Of a DNA stretch of 48,527 bases, positions 18,575 to 26,574 are shown piece after piece. The position numbers and the translations under genes are program-made. Origin of the DNA: Ruminococcus sp. (GTDB lineage: Bacteria > Bacillota > Clostridia > Oscillospirales > Ruminococcaceae); NCBI GenBank assembly GCA_017484095.1, contig JAFUTU010000016.1, forward strand, positions 1-48,527. The letters are read 5' to 3'. Within the stretch, counting starts at the first letter, position 1. Every line of letters begins with the position of its first letter. Under the pieces are notes generated by a model. The model made no database searches, was not told where the DNA came from, and saw nothing but the letters and a program-made list of their open reading frames with translations.

Positions 18575-19861
18575 TTATGCTCCGAGCTTTTCGCAGGCAG
18601 CGATCTTAACGGAAAGTGCAAATATCCTTGCTGCAAGCTCAAGCTCCTCGATCGGAGGATAGGTGGGTGCTATCCTTATGTTTGAGTCGTCAGGGTCGTT
18701 TCCATAGGGGAATGTAGCGCCTGCACCCGTAAGAATAACGCCTGCCTCCTTGCAAAGCTGACATATTCTCTTTGCACAGCCCTTCATAGCGTCAAAGCTG
18801 ATGAAATAGCCGCCGTTTGGCTTCGTCCACTTTGCAATGCCGAGAGGTGCTATCTCTCTGTCAAGCTCATCGAGCACTGCCTTGAACCTTGGCTCGATAA
18901 GCGCTGCGTGCTTTTTCATATGCTCTGTGATGCCGTCAAATGTCTTGAAGAACTTCACATGGCGCAGCTGATTGAGCTTATCAGGGCCTATCGACTGTAC
19001 CGTCATAAGCGATCTTATATAAGCTATGTTAGCTTCAGACGCTCCGAACACTGCTACACCTGCACCGGGGTATGTCACCTTTGAGGTCGAGCCGTACATC
19101 AGCACTCTGTCTTCATTGCCTGCCTTCTTCGCCTCTTCAAGCAGGTTAAGCAGCTTGTCGGGCGTATCGTTCAGATGATGGATGCAGTAAGCGTTATCCC
19201 AGAATATCCTGAAATCATTAGCAGCAGTCTTCATCTGTGCAAATCTTCTTACTACTTCGTCGGAGAAGGTGATGCCTGTAGGGTTTGCATACATAGGCAC
19301 ACACCAGACACCCTTTATGCTGTCGTCCTCAGCGACCAGCTTTTCGATCATATCCATATTGGGACCGTTTTCGTCTGTCGGTATATTTATCATCTCGAAG
19401 CCGAATTTTTCAGTTATCAGAAAATGCCTGTCATATCCCGGTACGGGGCAGAGCCACTTGAGCTTTTTATCTCTTGCCTGAATGCCCCACGGCTCAGCGC
19501 CGTTTCCTGTTCCGAACACCATGAACTTTGCAATATTATCGTACATTATCGTCAGGCTCGAGTTTCCAAGCACCATGATCTCTTTTTCACTAACGCCCAG
19601 CATAGGAGCAAAAATCTTTTTAGCCTCGGCAATACCGTCAACAATACCGTAATTGCGGCAGTCAGTGCCGTCCTCTGCATAGCAGTCCTTGTTGCTCTTC
19701 ACCGCAGAGAGCAGTCCCTCTGTCAGATCGAGCTGTTCAGCCGAAGGCTTACCCCTTGCCATGTTGAGAGACAATCCCTTTGCCTTGTAGTTCTCATACT
19801 CTTCTTTTGTCTGCTTGTAAAACTGTTCAAGCTCACTTTTTTTCATTTCCGCCAATTCCAT
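18575..19861 (-). CDS. PLP aspartate aminotransferase, Corynebacterium AspT type
   Basis: This 428-residue fold-type I PLP enzyme resembles the long aspartate aminotransferases first described in Corynebacterium rather than AspC. It has L-N-M-A-R-G-K-P-S near residues 32-40, N-P-T-G with Asn193, D-N-A-Y with Asp222 and Tyr225, and the PLP lysine Lys261 in S-T-S-K-V-T-Y-P-G-A-G. The expected reaction is transfer of the amino group between aspartate and 2-oxoglutarate in the cytoplasm, which feeds amino-acid synthesis. The start is ATG 19861, seven bases after GGAGG. It is a single gene with its own terminator. No convincing promoter is visible in the 280 bases upstream: a TTGCAA and TATAGA pair has only a 15-bp spacer. 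The family call is firm; substrate range is from family knowledge. Confidence 0.88.
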   Translation of the reverse strand: MELAEMKKSELEQFYKQTKEEYENYKAKGLSLNMARGKPSAEQLDLTEGLLSAVKSNKDCYAEDGTDCRNYGIVDGIAEAKKIFAPMLGVSEKEIMVLGNSSLTIMYDNIAKFMVFGTGNGAEPWGIQARDKKLKWLCPVPGYDRHFLITEKFGFEMINIPTDENGPNMDMIEKLVAEDDSIKGVWCVPMYANPTGITFSDEVVRRFAQMKTAANDFRIFWDNAYCIHHLNDTPDKLLNLLEEAKKAGNEDRVLMYGSTSKVTYPGAGVAVFGASEANIAYIRSLMTVQSIGPDKLNQLRHVKFFKTFDGITEHMKKHAALIEPRFKAVLDELDREIAPLGIAKWTKPNGGYFISFDAMKGCAKRICQLCKEAGVILTGAGATFPYGNDPDDSNIRIAPTYPPIEELELAARIFALSVKIAACEKLGA

Positions 19862-20080
19862 TACAATACCTCCGAATTATGTTTTCAAACCTATACTATT
19901 CTATACCATAAGTTGGATTTTTGCAAGTTCTTTTTTCAAATCCTGCAAAATTTCAGAGCTTTTCACGAAACTGCGCACCTTGTTATTAATAATATGGGCA
20001 TTTTCAATAATCAACATTCAATACCTCTGCCATAGTCAGCATGCACAAAATATCGGGTGAAAATTCTACTTAACTGTTTG

Positions 20081-20109
20081 TTGACTTTGCGGCCGGAATA
20101 TGCTAAACT
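20081..20109 (+). promoter_or_regulatory. Sigma-A promoter of reverse rubrerythrin
   Basis: TTGACT at 20081-20086, a 17-bp spacer and TAAACT at 20104-20109. Confidence 0.8.
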
Positions 20110-20127
20110 TTATTAGATACTAAATAA
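20110..20127 (+). promoter_or_regulatory. PerR-box-like inverted repeat at the rubrerythrin start site
   Basis: TTATTAG-ATA-CTAAATAA is a near-perfect inverted repeat immediately after the -10 hexamer, where a repressor would block initiation. It resembles the PerR box (TTATAAT-N-ATTATAA) in its TTAT/ATAA ends but not fully in the middle. Rubrerythrins are peroxide-regulated by PerR in clostridia, so this is a reasonable operator candidate. Confidence 0.45.
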
Positions 20128-20141
20128 GGAGGAATGTTAGT

Positions 20142-20693
20142 ATGTCAAAGTTTGTATGTTCAGTTTGCGGTTATGTTTATGAGGGCGAAGCTGCTCCCGA
20201 GCAGTGCCCTGTCTGTAAGGCGCCTGCATCTAAGTTCAATAAGATGGATGAGAGCGCAGGAATGACTTGGGCTGCCGAGCACGTTGTAGGTGTGGCATCC
20301 GATGCTCCCGAGGATATAAAGAAGGATCTGAGAAGCAATTTTGAGGGCGAGTGCAGCGAGGTAGGAATGTATCTTGCAATGGCTAGAGTTGCTTACAGAG
20401 AAGGCTATCCCGAGGTGGGTATGTATTATGAGAAGGCTGCATATGAAGAAGCAGAGCACGCTGCCAAGTTTGCAGAGCTGCTCGGAGAGGTGCTTACAAA
20501 CAGCACAAAGAAGAATCTTCAGATGAGAGTCGACGCTGAGAACGGTGCTACATCAGGCAAGACGGATCTTGCTAAGAGAGCAAAGGCGCTTAATCTTGAT
20601 GCTATCCATGATACGGTTCACGAAATGGCAAGAGATGAAGCAAGACACGGCAAGGCTTTCAAGGGTCTTCTTGACAGATATTTTAAAGACTGA
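20142..20693 (+). CDS. Reverse rubrerythrin
   Basis: This 183-residue protein starts with a rubredoxin-like domain (Cys6, Cys9, Cys22, Cys25; C-S-V-C-G and C-P-V-C) and continues with a ferritin-like di-iron four-helix domain. The di-iron domain carries [14 protein letters not shown] and D-E-A-R-H motifs. The order rubredoxin first, di-iron second defines reverse rubrerythrins, which in Clostridium acetobutylicum reduce hydrogen peroxide and oxygen with electrons from NADH:rubredoxin reductase. This marks the host as an anaerobe with oxidative-stress defence. Start at ATG 20142, ten bases after AAGGAGG. It is a single gene with its own promoter, a possible PerR-type operator and a terminator. 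Confidence 0.95.
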   Translation: MSKFVCSVCGYVYEGEAAPEQCPVCKAPASKFNKMDESAGMTWAAEHVVGVASDAPEDIKKDLRSNFEGECSEVGMYLAMARVAYREGYPEVGMYYEKAAYEEAEHAAKFAELLGEVLTNSTKKNLQMRVDAENGATSGKTDLAKRAKALNLDAIHDTVHEMARDEARHGKAFKGLLDRYFKD

Positions 20694-20703
20694 TAGCTTA
20701 CTT

Positions 20704-20740
20704 AAAGGTCTCTCCACAAAAATGTGGGGAGACCTTTTTT
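20704..20740 (+). terminator. Terminator after rubrerythrin
   Basis: A long stem (AGGTCTCTCCACA / TGTGGGGAGACCT with one wobble) and A4 loop is followed by T6. Confidence 0.9.
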
Positions 20741-20766
20741 GCAGGGATCAGCTCCTCTTTCCACCG

Positions 20767-21663
20767 CTAGCCGTGAAGCATAACTGAATCCGGCAGTGTT
20801 GAGGAGCGAAACTCTCTCGGCGTCATTCCCGTTTCGGTCTTGAACGCTCTGGTGAAGTAGTTGCTGTCGCTGTAACCGCACTGAGAGGATATCTCCGTGA
20901 TACTTTCGGGGCTTGATCTTAAAAGGCGGCAGGCATTTCTTATCCTCAGCCTGCGTATGTACTCTGTAGGCGTGCAGCCGCTGGTCTTTTTGAAAAGGCG
21001 CAAAAACTGCCTCTCTGAGTAATTTGATATTTTTGCAAGCTCGCTCACTGATATGTCGCTCAGATAGCTTTTCTCGATATACGCAAGTGACTGCGCGATA
21101 GAATACAGACTGTTTTCCTTATGCTTGCTTTTGACCTCATATGCTCTTGAAAGCATAGTGCACAGAAGCAGAAAATCTGCTTTGAATTTTGTCTGCCAGC
21201 CGCTTGGCTTGTTTGTCTGTTCTTCCAGCATATCCGCAGTGATAAGCGATATCCTGCGGTAATCATCTGGGCTGAGCTTCAGCCGTGCTTTGAATCCGCC
21301 TGTCTTTGAGAGGTTAGGCTCCACCACGAACAGCGCCTGAAATCCTGCCGTTTTCATCAGGTCCTGAGCGCAGGCGAGAAAAATATCAGGGTTGAACATT
21401 ATATTGCAGGGTTTGAAATCAACAGCATCTTTAAACCCGTGAGATGTATTGCCGCTGATGACAAACACATCTCCCATGCTTATAGGATAGCTTTCATTTT
21501 CAACAATATGCATAGCCTTTCCGTCAGTTACTACGACCATTTCAAAAAAATCTTCATGTCTGTGCATATTGAAATCTCCCTGCTGATCTCCCATTTGTAT
21601 GAAGAACGGAAAATTCTCGTCCTGAGAGAAATAATACATCTTCATAGGTTCCATTTCCTGCAT
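20767..21663 (-). CDS. AraC-family transcriptional regulator with cupin sensor
   Basis: This 298-residue protein has an N-terminal cupin-like sensor (about residues 8-150; M-H-R-H-E-D-F-F-E-M) and a C-terminal double helix-turn-helix of the AraC type (about 195-290; L-A-K-I-S-N-Y-S-E-R-Q-F-L-R-L-F-K-K and C-G-Y-S-D-S-N-Y-F-T-R-A-F-K). The start is ATG 21663, seven bases after AGGAGGG; a TTG six bases upstream is less likely. It is divergent from a sugar-binding lipoprotein gene, the common arrangement for an AraC activator responding to the same sugar. The effector is unknown, since no transport permease or hydrolase lies next to it. Confidence 0.9.
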   Translation of the reverse strand: MQEMEPMKMYYFSQDENFPFFIQMGDQQGDFNMHRHEDFFEMVVVTDGKAMHIVENESYPISMGDVFVISGNTSHGFKDAVDFKPCNIMFNPDIFLACAQDLMKTAGFQALFVVEPNLSKTGGFKARLKLSPDDYRRISLITADMLEEQTNKPSGWQTKFKADFLLLCTMLSRAYEVKSKHKENSLYSIAQSLAYIEKSYLSDISVSELAKISNYSERQFLRLFKKTSGCTPTEYIRRLRIRNACRLLRSSPESITEISSQCGYSDSNYFTRAFKTETGMTPREFRSSTLPDSVMLHG

Positions 21664-21738
21664 TTGCAAACCCTCCTGATAGGAATCATAATAAAAAATG
21701 ACTAATTTGTGCGGTTTTCTGGCGATAAAGTCATATTA

Positions 21739-21777
21739 ATATTTTGTAATATATGTTAAAATATCTATAAAGATATT
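21739..21777. promoter_or_regulatory. Inverted repeats in the AraC/solute-binding-protein divergent region
   Basis: Two inverted repeats lie in the 157-base divergent gap: ATATTTT (21739-21745) with AAAATAT (21758-21764), and AATATC (21760-21765) with GATATT (21772-21777). They overlap a TAAAAT hexamer at 21757-21762 whose -35 (TATTAA) is poor, as expected for an activator-dependent promoter. Both are AT-rich, so chance is a real alternative. Confidence 0.35.
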
Positions 21778-21820
21778 AAATTGAGTAACTTTCGGCTTTT
21801 AATCGTATGAAAGGACTGAA

Positions 21821-23242
21821 ATGATCATGAAAGCGAGAAAATGTATTGCAGCAGCGCTTGCGCTGACTCTTACTGCGGCGGCAGTTGGCTGCGGAAGCTC
21901 AGCAGGCAGCTCCTCCAAAAAGGACGAAAGCTCCTTTGCCGAGACCGTAAAAGTTGCCTCCTCAGATGACATTGAAGCTATCAAGGAAGGCGAGCCCACC
22001 GAGATCGAGTGGTTCTCTTACTTTGATATCAACCCGACCAGAGCCTCGCCTGAAAAGCGTACAGACCTTGCTCTCTTCGAGCAGAAGGGCGGTACGATAA
22101 AGTATACAAGAACAGGCTCTATGAAAAAGTATGATGATCTTGCAGCCAGACTTCTTGCGAATGATCCGCCTGATATGTTCTGGTATGAGACAGGAATGAC
22201 CTTCCCTGCAAACTGTATCAAGGGAATGTTCCAGCCTGTTGATCCGATAGTTGACTTTGACAGCCCCATCTGGGCAGACGTTAAGGAGACAGCAGCTCAG
22301 TATACCCTTAACGGTGAGCACTATGTTGCACCTATTGATTTTGGTGCACTGTCTGTTATGACATACAACGTAGATGTGTTCGAGGACAACAGCCTTGATG
22401 ATCCGTATGAGCTCTATCTTGAGGGCAAATGGGACTGGAACGCCTGGTATGACCTTATGACAGAGTATGTTGAGAATGCTCCTGCCGATGAGGAGCGCTG
22501 GGGAGTAAACGGCTGGTTCGCACCGTTTATCTTCCACTCAACGGGCAAATCTATCATACAGTATGACGCCGAAAAGGACGAGTATATAAACAACATTGAG
22601 GATCCCGACCTTGACAGAGCTGCACAGCTGTTATACAATCTCCAGAAGGACGGCCTTTACAACTCTAACTGGATAGGCTCGTGTTCCGAGGCATTCAACA
22701 ACCATGTTCTTTTCTATGCAATGGGCACCTGGGCAGTTACCCCGAGATCGGGCGATAACTGGGCAATAGTTCCGATGCCTAAGGATCCTAACTCAGATAA
22801 GCTCTATACGACCCTTGCGACCAATGCATATATGTGGGTCAAGGGCTCCCGGAAGAATGACGCTATGCGCTGCTGGCTGGAATGTGCAAGGATATCAAGC
22901 ACTCAGGAGGAATATCTTGAGGCAGGCAAAGAAAAGTTCTTTGTAAACCAGCCTTATTACACCGAGCAGATGTATCAGATGATGACCGAGGAGGTCATTT
23001 CAAACAAATTCGTCCGTTTCTTCGATCCGGGCTACGGTATCTCGACGATTCTTTCGGATAACGATTCAGCTACGAACCCGACCCTTGAAGCAGTTATACC
23101 TTACCTTTACACATCAGTAATGAAGAGTGACGATAACGACACACAGTTCACATGGAGCCAGCTCAAGGAGCAGTACACTCCTACCCTGAACTCCGAGCTC
23201 AAGACCTTCAATGCTTCCTACCGCGAATTCATAGGCAAATAA
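21821..23242 (+). CDS. Extracellular sugar-binding lipoprotein (ABC transporter type)
   Basis: This 473-residue protein has a lipoprotein signal with the lipobox A-V-G-C at Cys24, a Ser/Lys-rich linker, and a family 1 solute-binding fold (E-W-F-S-Y-F-D-I-N-P, L-L-A-N-D-P-P-D-M-F-W-Y, W-D-W-N-A-W-Y-D-L-M, A-M-G-T-W-A-V, N-A-Y-M-W-V-K-G). Such proteins capture oligosaccharides at the cell surface and hand them to an ABC permease. No permease or ATPase gene is adjacent, so it must dock with a transporter encoded elsewhere. AAGGA lies five bases before ATG 21821; ATG 21827 is also possible. It is likely controlled by the divergent AraC regulator. The ligand cannot be told. Confidence 0.88.
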   Translation: MIMKARKCIAAALALTLTAAAVGCGSSAGSSSKKDESSFAETVKVASSDDIEAIKEGEPTEIEWFSYFDINPTRASPEKRTDLALFEQKGGTIKYTRTGSMKKYDDLAARLLANDPPDMFWYETGMTFPANCIKGMFQPVDPIVDFDSPIWADVKETAAQYTLNGEHYVAPIDFGALSVMTYNVDVFEDNSLDDPYELYLEGKWDWNAWYDLMTEYVENAPADEERWGVNGWFAPFIFHSTGKSIIQYDAEKDEYINNIEDPDLDRAAQLLYNLQKDGLYNSNWIGSCSEAFNNHVLFYAMGTWAVTPRSGDNWAIVPMPKDPNSDKLYTTLATNAYMWVKGSRKNDAMRCWLECARISSTQEEYLEAGKEKFFVNQPYYTEQMYQMMTEEVISNKFVRFFDPGYGISTILSDNDSATNPTLEAVIPYLYTSVMKSDDNDTQFTWSQLKEQYTPTLNSELKTFNASYREFIGK

Positions 23243-23254
23243 TGATATTTCAAG

Positions 23255-23292
23255 GCCAAAGGATAATTTAGTATCCTTTGGCTTTTCTTTTT
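23255..23292 (+). terminator. Terminator after the solute-binding protein gene
   Basis: GCCAAAGGATA pairs perfectly with TATCCTTTGGC across a six-base loop, followed by TTTTCTTTTT. Confidence 0.9.
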
Positions 23293-23353
23293 ACAAAAAA
23301 GCACTAATGATAAACTGTAACAGTTTTATCTCAGTAACAATAAAAAAGCAAAA

Positions 23354-24061
23354 TCAGAGTGGTTTCTTCTTCATTTGGCCCTTGTTTCGGGGATATTTTT
23401 CGGGAGTGGGCTTTACCTTGCCGATGATTATGAGCGTGCGGCCGTCTCCTGTCGGCAGAGTGTAGTCTGTTACCTGCGATACCTCGCCGCCGAGCGTTTT
23501 TACGGCGTTCTGAGCCTCTTTCAGTTCCTCTCGGCCTGCAGAGCCTTTAAGCGCTGCAAATGCTCCTCCTACCTTTACAAACGGCAGGCAGTATTCGCAA
23601 AGCTCTCTCAGATTTGCTACAGCTCTTGCACAGGCGATATCATACTTTTCTCGGTACGTGGCAGTTCTTCCGAGCTCTTCCGCCCTGCCGTGTATGCAGT
23701 CGACACCGAGATCAATATTCTCGGATAAAGCTGCAAGAAAATTTATTCTTTTGTTCAGGCTGTCCAGCAGGGTGAGCTTGATATCGTTTCTGAATATTTT
23801 CAGCGGACATGACGGGAACCCTGCTCCCGTGCCTACATCTATCAGCTCTGAGCCCTCTGGCAGATCAAAAAGCGTAAACGGATAAATGCTGTCATAAAAG
23901 TGCTTTACCGCCACTTCTTCGGGGGCGGTTATCGCAGTAAGGTTTATTCTTTCGTTCCATTCGATAAGCAGGCGCTCGTATTCTCTTAAACGTTCATATC
24001 TTCCGTCATCAAGCCCGAGCCCTTCAAACAGCCTGTCATAATATTCTCTGGTCATCTCCAT
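23354..24061 (-). CDS. rsmG: 16S rRNA m7G527 methyltransferase RsmG (GidB)
   Basis: This 235-residue protein has the RsmG pattern: W-N-E-R-I-N-L-T-A-I-T (residues 35-45), K-H-F-Y-D-S-I, and the SAM-binding D-V-G-T-G-A-G-F-P (75-83), with later C-A-R-A-V-A and P-T-G-D-G-R-T-L. It methylates N7 of G527 in the 530 loop of 16S rRNA, a known streptomycin-sensitivity site. It starts one base after the mnmG stop, with GGGAGAA upstream, so the two are translationally coupled in the common gidA-gidB order. Residues after G-F-P are S-C rather than the usual G-[ILV]. The C-terminal tail is basic (N-K-G-Q-M-K-K-K). Confidence 0.95.
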   Translation of the reverse strand: MEMTREYYDRLFEGLGLDDGRYERLREYERLLIEWNERINLTAITAPEEVAVKHFYDSIYPFTLFDLPEGSELIDVGTGAGFPSCPLKIFRNDIKLTLLDSLNKRINFLAALSENIDLGVDCIHGRAEELGRTATYREKYDIACARAVANLRELCEYCLPFVKVGGAFAALKGSAGREELKEAQNAVKTLGGEVSQVTDYTLPTGDGRTLIIIGKVKPTPEKYPRNKGQMKKKPL

Positions 24062-24062
24062 T

Positions 24063-25949
24063 TTATTCTCCCTGCTTGTAGCCTCCTGCCGCCCACACGA
24101 GCAGCACGCTCACATCGGCAGGGTTAACTCCGCTTATGCGCCCTGCCTGACCTACAGACAAAGGCTTTATCCTATTGAGCTTTTCGGCAGCCTCCAGCCT
24201 GAGCCCCTTTATTTTGGTGTAGTCGGCATCGGCAGGCAGCTTTTTGTTTTCAAGCCTTCTCATAGCCTCTACCTGCTCCAGCTGTATCTTTATGTAGCCT
24301 TCGTATTTTATCTGCAGCTCTACCTGCTCCTTCACATCTTCGGGAAGGGGCTGTCTTTGTTTGTCAAAGGGAGCCGTTCCCTCATAGCTTACAGCAGGTC
24401 TTCGTATCAGCTGAGACAGCTTATACCCGTTGTCGATAGGGTCAGTGCCTACAGCTTCAAGATAATCATTCAGCTCTTTTGAGGGAGCGATGTTCACCTT
24501 TGATACACGCTTTATCTCATCGTCTATGAGCTTTATCTTCTCTTTAAGGCGCTCATATCTCTCATCACTTATGAGGCCGACTCTGTGTCCTTCGGGCATA
24601 AGCCTGATGTCGGCGTTGTCCTGCCTTAAAAGAAGCCTGTATTCGCTTCTTGACGTCAGCATCCTGTAAGGGTCCTGACAGCCCTTTGTAACAAGGTCGT
24701 CGATAAGCGTTCCCGTATACGATGATGCACGGTCAAGTATAAGAGGTTCCTCTCCCTTTAATTTGAGAGCTGCGTTTATCCCTGCGATAAGCCCCTGGGC
24801 AGCAGCCTCCTCATAGCCCGAGGTTCCGTTGAACTGTCCTGCTCCGTAAAGCCCGTCAAACGCTTTGAATTCAAGTGTGGGTAAAAGCTCTGTAGGGTCA
24901 CAGCAGTCATACTCTATCGCATAGGCGTTACGCATTATCTCAACGTGCTCCAGACCCTTTATAGTGTGCAGAAATTCAAGCTGAACAAATTCGGGCAGAG
25001 ATGATGACATACCCTGAAGATAGTATTCGTCCGTATCGAGCCCCATAGGTTCGATGAACAGCTGGTGACGAGGCTTGTCGGAAAAGCGCATTATCTTGTC
25101 TTCTATAGAGGGGCAGTAGCGCGGTCCTATCGCCTGTATGCGTCCCGAATATATCGGCGAAAGATGAATATTGTCCTTGATGACCTTGTGGGTGTCTGCA
25201 TTTGTGTAGGCAACATAGCAGTCTATCTTGTTTTCAAGCGGCTCATCGTCTGAGAACGAGAACGGGGTTATCTTATCGTCGCCGTGCTGCACTTCAAGCT
25301 TGTCAAAATCGATTGAGCGCTTGTGTACTCTTGCAGGGGTGCCCGTTTTAAAGCGCCTTATCGTCATTCCTGCGGCTTTAAGGCAGTCGGTCAGCCCCTC
25401 GGCAGGGAGGGAAGAATCAGGACCGCTGGGGTAAGATGTCTCGCCTACGTGTACAGTACCTCCGAGATATGTTCCGCTGGCTATTATTACCGCATCGCAC
25501 GAATAAATTGTTGAGAGCTTTGTTTTCACTCCTGTGACTTTTTTGTTTTCATCGAAAAGTATCTCTGTTATCTCAGCCTGTTTTAGGTACAGCCCTTCTG
25601 TATGCTCTATGGTCTGCTTAATAAGGCAGTGGTATTTTACACGGTCTATCTGCGCTCTGAGGCTGTGAACTGCGGGACCTCTGCCCATGTTGAGCATACG
25701 GCTCTGGATAAGGGTCTTGTCGGCAGCCTTGCCCATTTCACCGCCGAGGGCGTCTATCTCCCGTACAAGGTGACCCTTTGCCGTTCCGCCGATAGAGGGG
25801 TTGCAGGGCATATTTGCAACAGCGTCGAGAGAGATAGTGAAAAGTGCCGTCTTCATACCAAGCCTTGCAGCAGCGAGAGCAGCCTCACAGCCTGCATGGC
25901 CTGCTCCGATAACAGCTATATCAAAATGTTCAGTAACATTATTCAGCAT
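24063..25949 (-). CDS. mnmG: tRNA uridine-5-carboxymethylaminomethyl modification enzyme MnmG (GidA)
   Basis: This FAD enzyme has [11 protein letters not shown] (residues 14-24), [23 protein letters not shown] and [16 protein letters not shown], the MnmG signatures, plus a GidA-associated C-terminal helical domain. With MnmE it installs the 5-carboxymethylaminomethyl group on the wobble uridine of several tRNAs. The start at 25949 gives 628 residues and has GGAG seven bases upstream; an in-frame ATG 18 bases earlier is less likely. mnmE is not adjacent. A minus-strand promoter lies at 25983-26011. Confidence 0.96.
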   Translation of the reverse strand: MLNNVTEHFDIAVIGAGHAGCEAALAAARLGMKTALFTISLDAVANMPCNPSIGGTAKGHLVREIDALGGEMGKAADKTLIQSRMLNMGRGPAVHSLRAQIDRVKYHCLIKQTIEHTEGLYLKQAEITEILFDENKKVTGVKTKLSTIYSCDAVIIASGTYLGGTVHVGETSYPSGPDSSLPAEGLTDCLKAAGMTIRRFKTGTPARVHKRSIDFDKLEVQHGDDKITPFSFSDDEPLENKIDCYVAYTNADTHKVIKDNIHLSPIYSGRIQAIGPRYCPSIEDKIMRFSDKPRHQLFIEPMGLDTDEYYLQGMSSSLPEFVQLEFLHTIKGLEHVEIMRNAYAIEYDCCDPTELLPTLEFKAFDGLYGAGQFNGTSGYEEAAAQGLIAGINAALKLKGEEPLILDRASSYTGTLIDDLVTKGCQDPYRMLTSRSEYRLLLRQDNADIRLMPEGHRVGLISDERYERLKEKIKLIDDEIKRVSKVNIAPSKELNDYLEAVGTDPIDNGYKLSQLIRRPAVSYEGTAPFDKQRQPLPEDVKEQVELQIKYEGYIKIQLEQVEAMRRLENKKLPADADYTKIKGLRLEAAEKLNRIKPLSVGQAGRISGVNPADVSVLLVWAAGGYKQGE

Positions 25950-25982
25950 AATAAAACTCCGTTTCATACTTTCTCATGTTAC

Positions 25983-26011
25983 AGTATAGCATAGGTTTTT
26001 ACTTTTTTCAA
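25983..26011 (-). promoter_or_regulatory. Sigma-A promoter of mnmG-rsmG
   Basis: On the minus strand TTGAAA (26011-26006), a 17-bp spacer and TATACT (25988-25983). Confidence 0.75.
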
Positions 26012-26038
26012 GTAGCAGGCGCGTGCACCTGCTACTTG
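26009..26038. repeat. 11-bp inverted repeat bordering the toxin-antitoxin-like locus
   Basis: CAAGTAGCAGG and CCTGCTACTTG pair perfectly around an eight-base loop containing GCGTGCA. A related sequence, GCAGG-T-GCGTGCACCCGC, lies at 26360-26377, so the two border the 320-base locus between them. The left copy touches the -35 of the small-RNA promoter. Confidence 0.6.
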
Positions 26039-26064
26039 ACAATTGAATCAGTATGTGATATAAT
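26036..26064 (+). promoter_or_regulatory. Consensus promoter of the antisense RNA
   Basis: TTGACA at 26036-26041, a 17-bp spacer and TATAAT at 26059-26064, both exact consensus hexamers. No protein gene follows on this strand before the terminator at 26122-26163. Confidence 0.85.
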
Positions 26065-26070
26065 ATAGCC

Positions 26071-26163
26071 ATAAAAGGAGCGTATCGCAAGTAAGCGGTC
26101 ACCTCCAGTTGAGTTATTTTATGATAACCGTCCTGTGGGCTTTTGGGCGGTTATCTTTTTTTA
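26071..26163 (+). ncRNA. Candidate antitoxin RNA of a type I toxin-antitoxin locus
   Basis: A perfect consensus promoter drives a short transcript of about 93 bases that ends in a rho-independent hairpin. It has no plausible reading frame. It contains CACCTCC (26100-26106), complementary to the core of the toxin's Shine-Dalgarno site GGAGGTG. It is convergent to the toxin transcript and overlaps its 3' end, as in txpA/ratA and bsrG/SR4. Its early part, GCGTATCGCA...GCGGTCA, is also found in the same sense in the toxin leader, which suggests the two units arose by inverted duplication. Coordinates of the 5' end are estimated from the -10 box. Confidence 0.6.
26122..26163 (+). terminator. Terminator of the antitoxin RNA
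   Basis: GATAACCGTCC pairs with GGGCGGTTATC (one wobble), and T7 follows. The toxin stop codon lies inside the right arm, so the hairpin also sits at the 3' end of the toxin message. Confidence 0.85.
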
Positions 26164-26237
26164 TTGCAAATGTTTACCACAAGGGCAACAATGTCAGTTA
26201 TCAGGATAAGTAAAGTTACTACGTCCAGAACGTCCAT
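26151..26237 (-). CDS. Small hydrophobic toxin-like peptide (28 residues)
   Basis: The peptide reads M-D-V-L-D-V-V-T-L-L-I-L, a single membrane helix, and ends N-I-C-N-K-K-R. This is the size and layout of Fst/TxpA/BsrG and holin-like type I toxins: a short acidic start, one helix, a basic tail. Translation starts at ATG 26237, five bases after an ideal AAAGGAGGTGA. That site is itself locked in a six-bp hairpin, CCTCCT with AGGAGG around a GCAA tetraloop, a feature expected of a message whose translation is controlled. It has its own strong promoter (26305-26333) and faces an antisense RNA. Extending the frame upstream adds a basic stretch without a ribosome site, so the short form is preferred. 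In this family the peptide inserts into the cell membrane; toxicity here is inference. Confidence 0.65.
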   Translation of the reverse strand: MDVLDVVTLLILITDIVALVVNICNKKR

Positions 26238-26304
26238 TTTGCTCACCTCCTTTGCAGGAGGAAGATTTGACCGCCTACCGTTATCTGCGATACGCCTTGT
26301 TGAA

Positions 26305-26333
26305 AGTATATCATAAATGACAGGTATTGTCAA
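26305..26333 (-). promoter_or_regulatory. Promoter of the toxin-like peptide
   Basis: On the minus strand TTGACA (26333-26328), a 17-bp spacer and TATACT (26310-26305). It faces the antisense RNA promoter across about 240 bases. Confidence 0.8.
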
Positions 26334-26385
26334 ATAAAAACTTAATGACCTGACACGAGGCAGGTGCGTGCACCCGCACCATCGC

Positions 26386-26482
26386 CCCCACCCCACGCAA
26401 GTAGCTAGGTACTATCAGCGATTTTGCCCTCCGGGGAGGGTAAACGGTTTAGTAGTACCAGACTACTGAAAACGGGGTGGGG
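26386..26482. other. 97-base nested hairpin (structured element)
   Basis: Four helices nest co-linearly: CCCCACCCC (26386-26394) with GGGGTGGGG (26474-26482), AGTAG with CTACT, GGTACTA (26408-26414) with TAGTACC (26453-26459), and CCCTCC (26427-26432) with GGAGGG (26435-26440). No T run follows on either strand, so it is not an ordinary terminator. It sits between the toxin promoter and the CE2 promoter. Its role is unknown; a structured RNA, a folded mobile cassette or a recombination site are options. The 26238-26574 gap holds only this, the toxin promoter, the border repeat and the CE2 promoter. Confidence 0.6.
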
Positions 26483-26496
26483 AGTTAAAAAAGTGC

Positions 26497-26525
26497 TTTA
26501 CAAATGAATAATAATGTGCTATAAT
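26497..26525 (+). promoter_or_regulatory. Sigma-A promoter of the CE2 esterase
   Basis: TTTACA at 26497-26502, a 17-bp spacer and TATAAT at 26520-26525. The in-frame ATG at 26524 lies inside this -10 box, which rules it out as the start of the esterase. Confidence 0.85.
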
Positions 26526-26574
26526 GTATCTGTATAAGTGTTTTGGAAAATACAAAACGAAAGGATCGATTGTT

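Noticed and set aside
19175..20035. Open frame of 286 codons on the plus strand over the aminotransferase
   Set aside because: It covers a well-conserved PLP enzyme on the other strand and its translation has a low-complexity, Cys/His-rich character with no motif.
26151..26396. Longer 81-residue form of the toxin peptide
   Set aside because: The extension runs through the toxin promoter and leader, lacks a ribosome site, and is not hydrophobic; the 28-residue form has an ideal site.
26524..26574. Upstream ATG for the CE2 esterase
   Set aside because: It lies inside the -10 box of the promoter, has no ribosome site, and would place 17 extra residues before a clear signal peptide.
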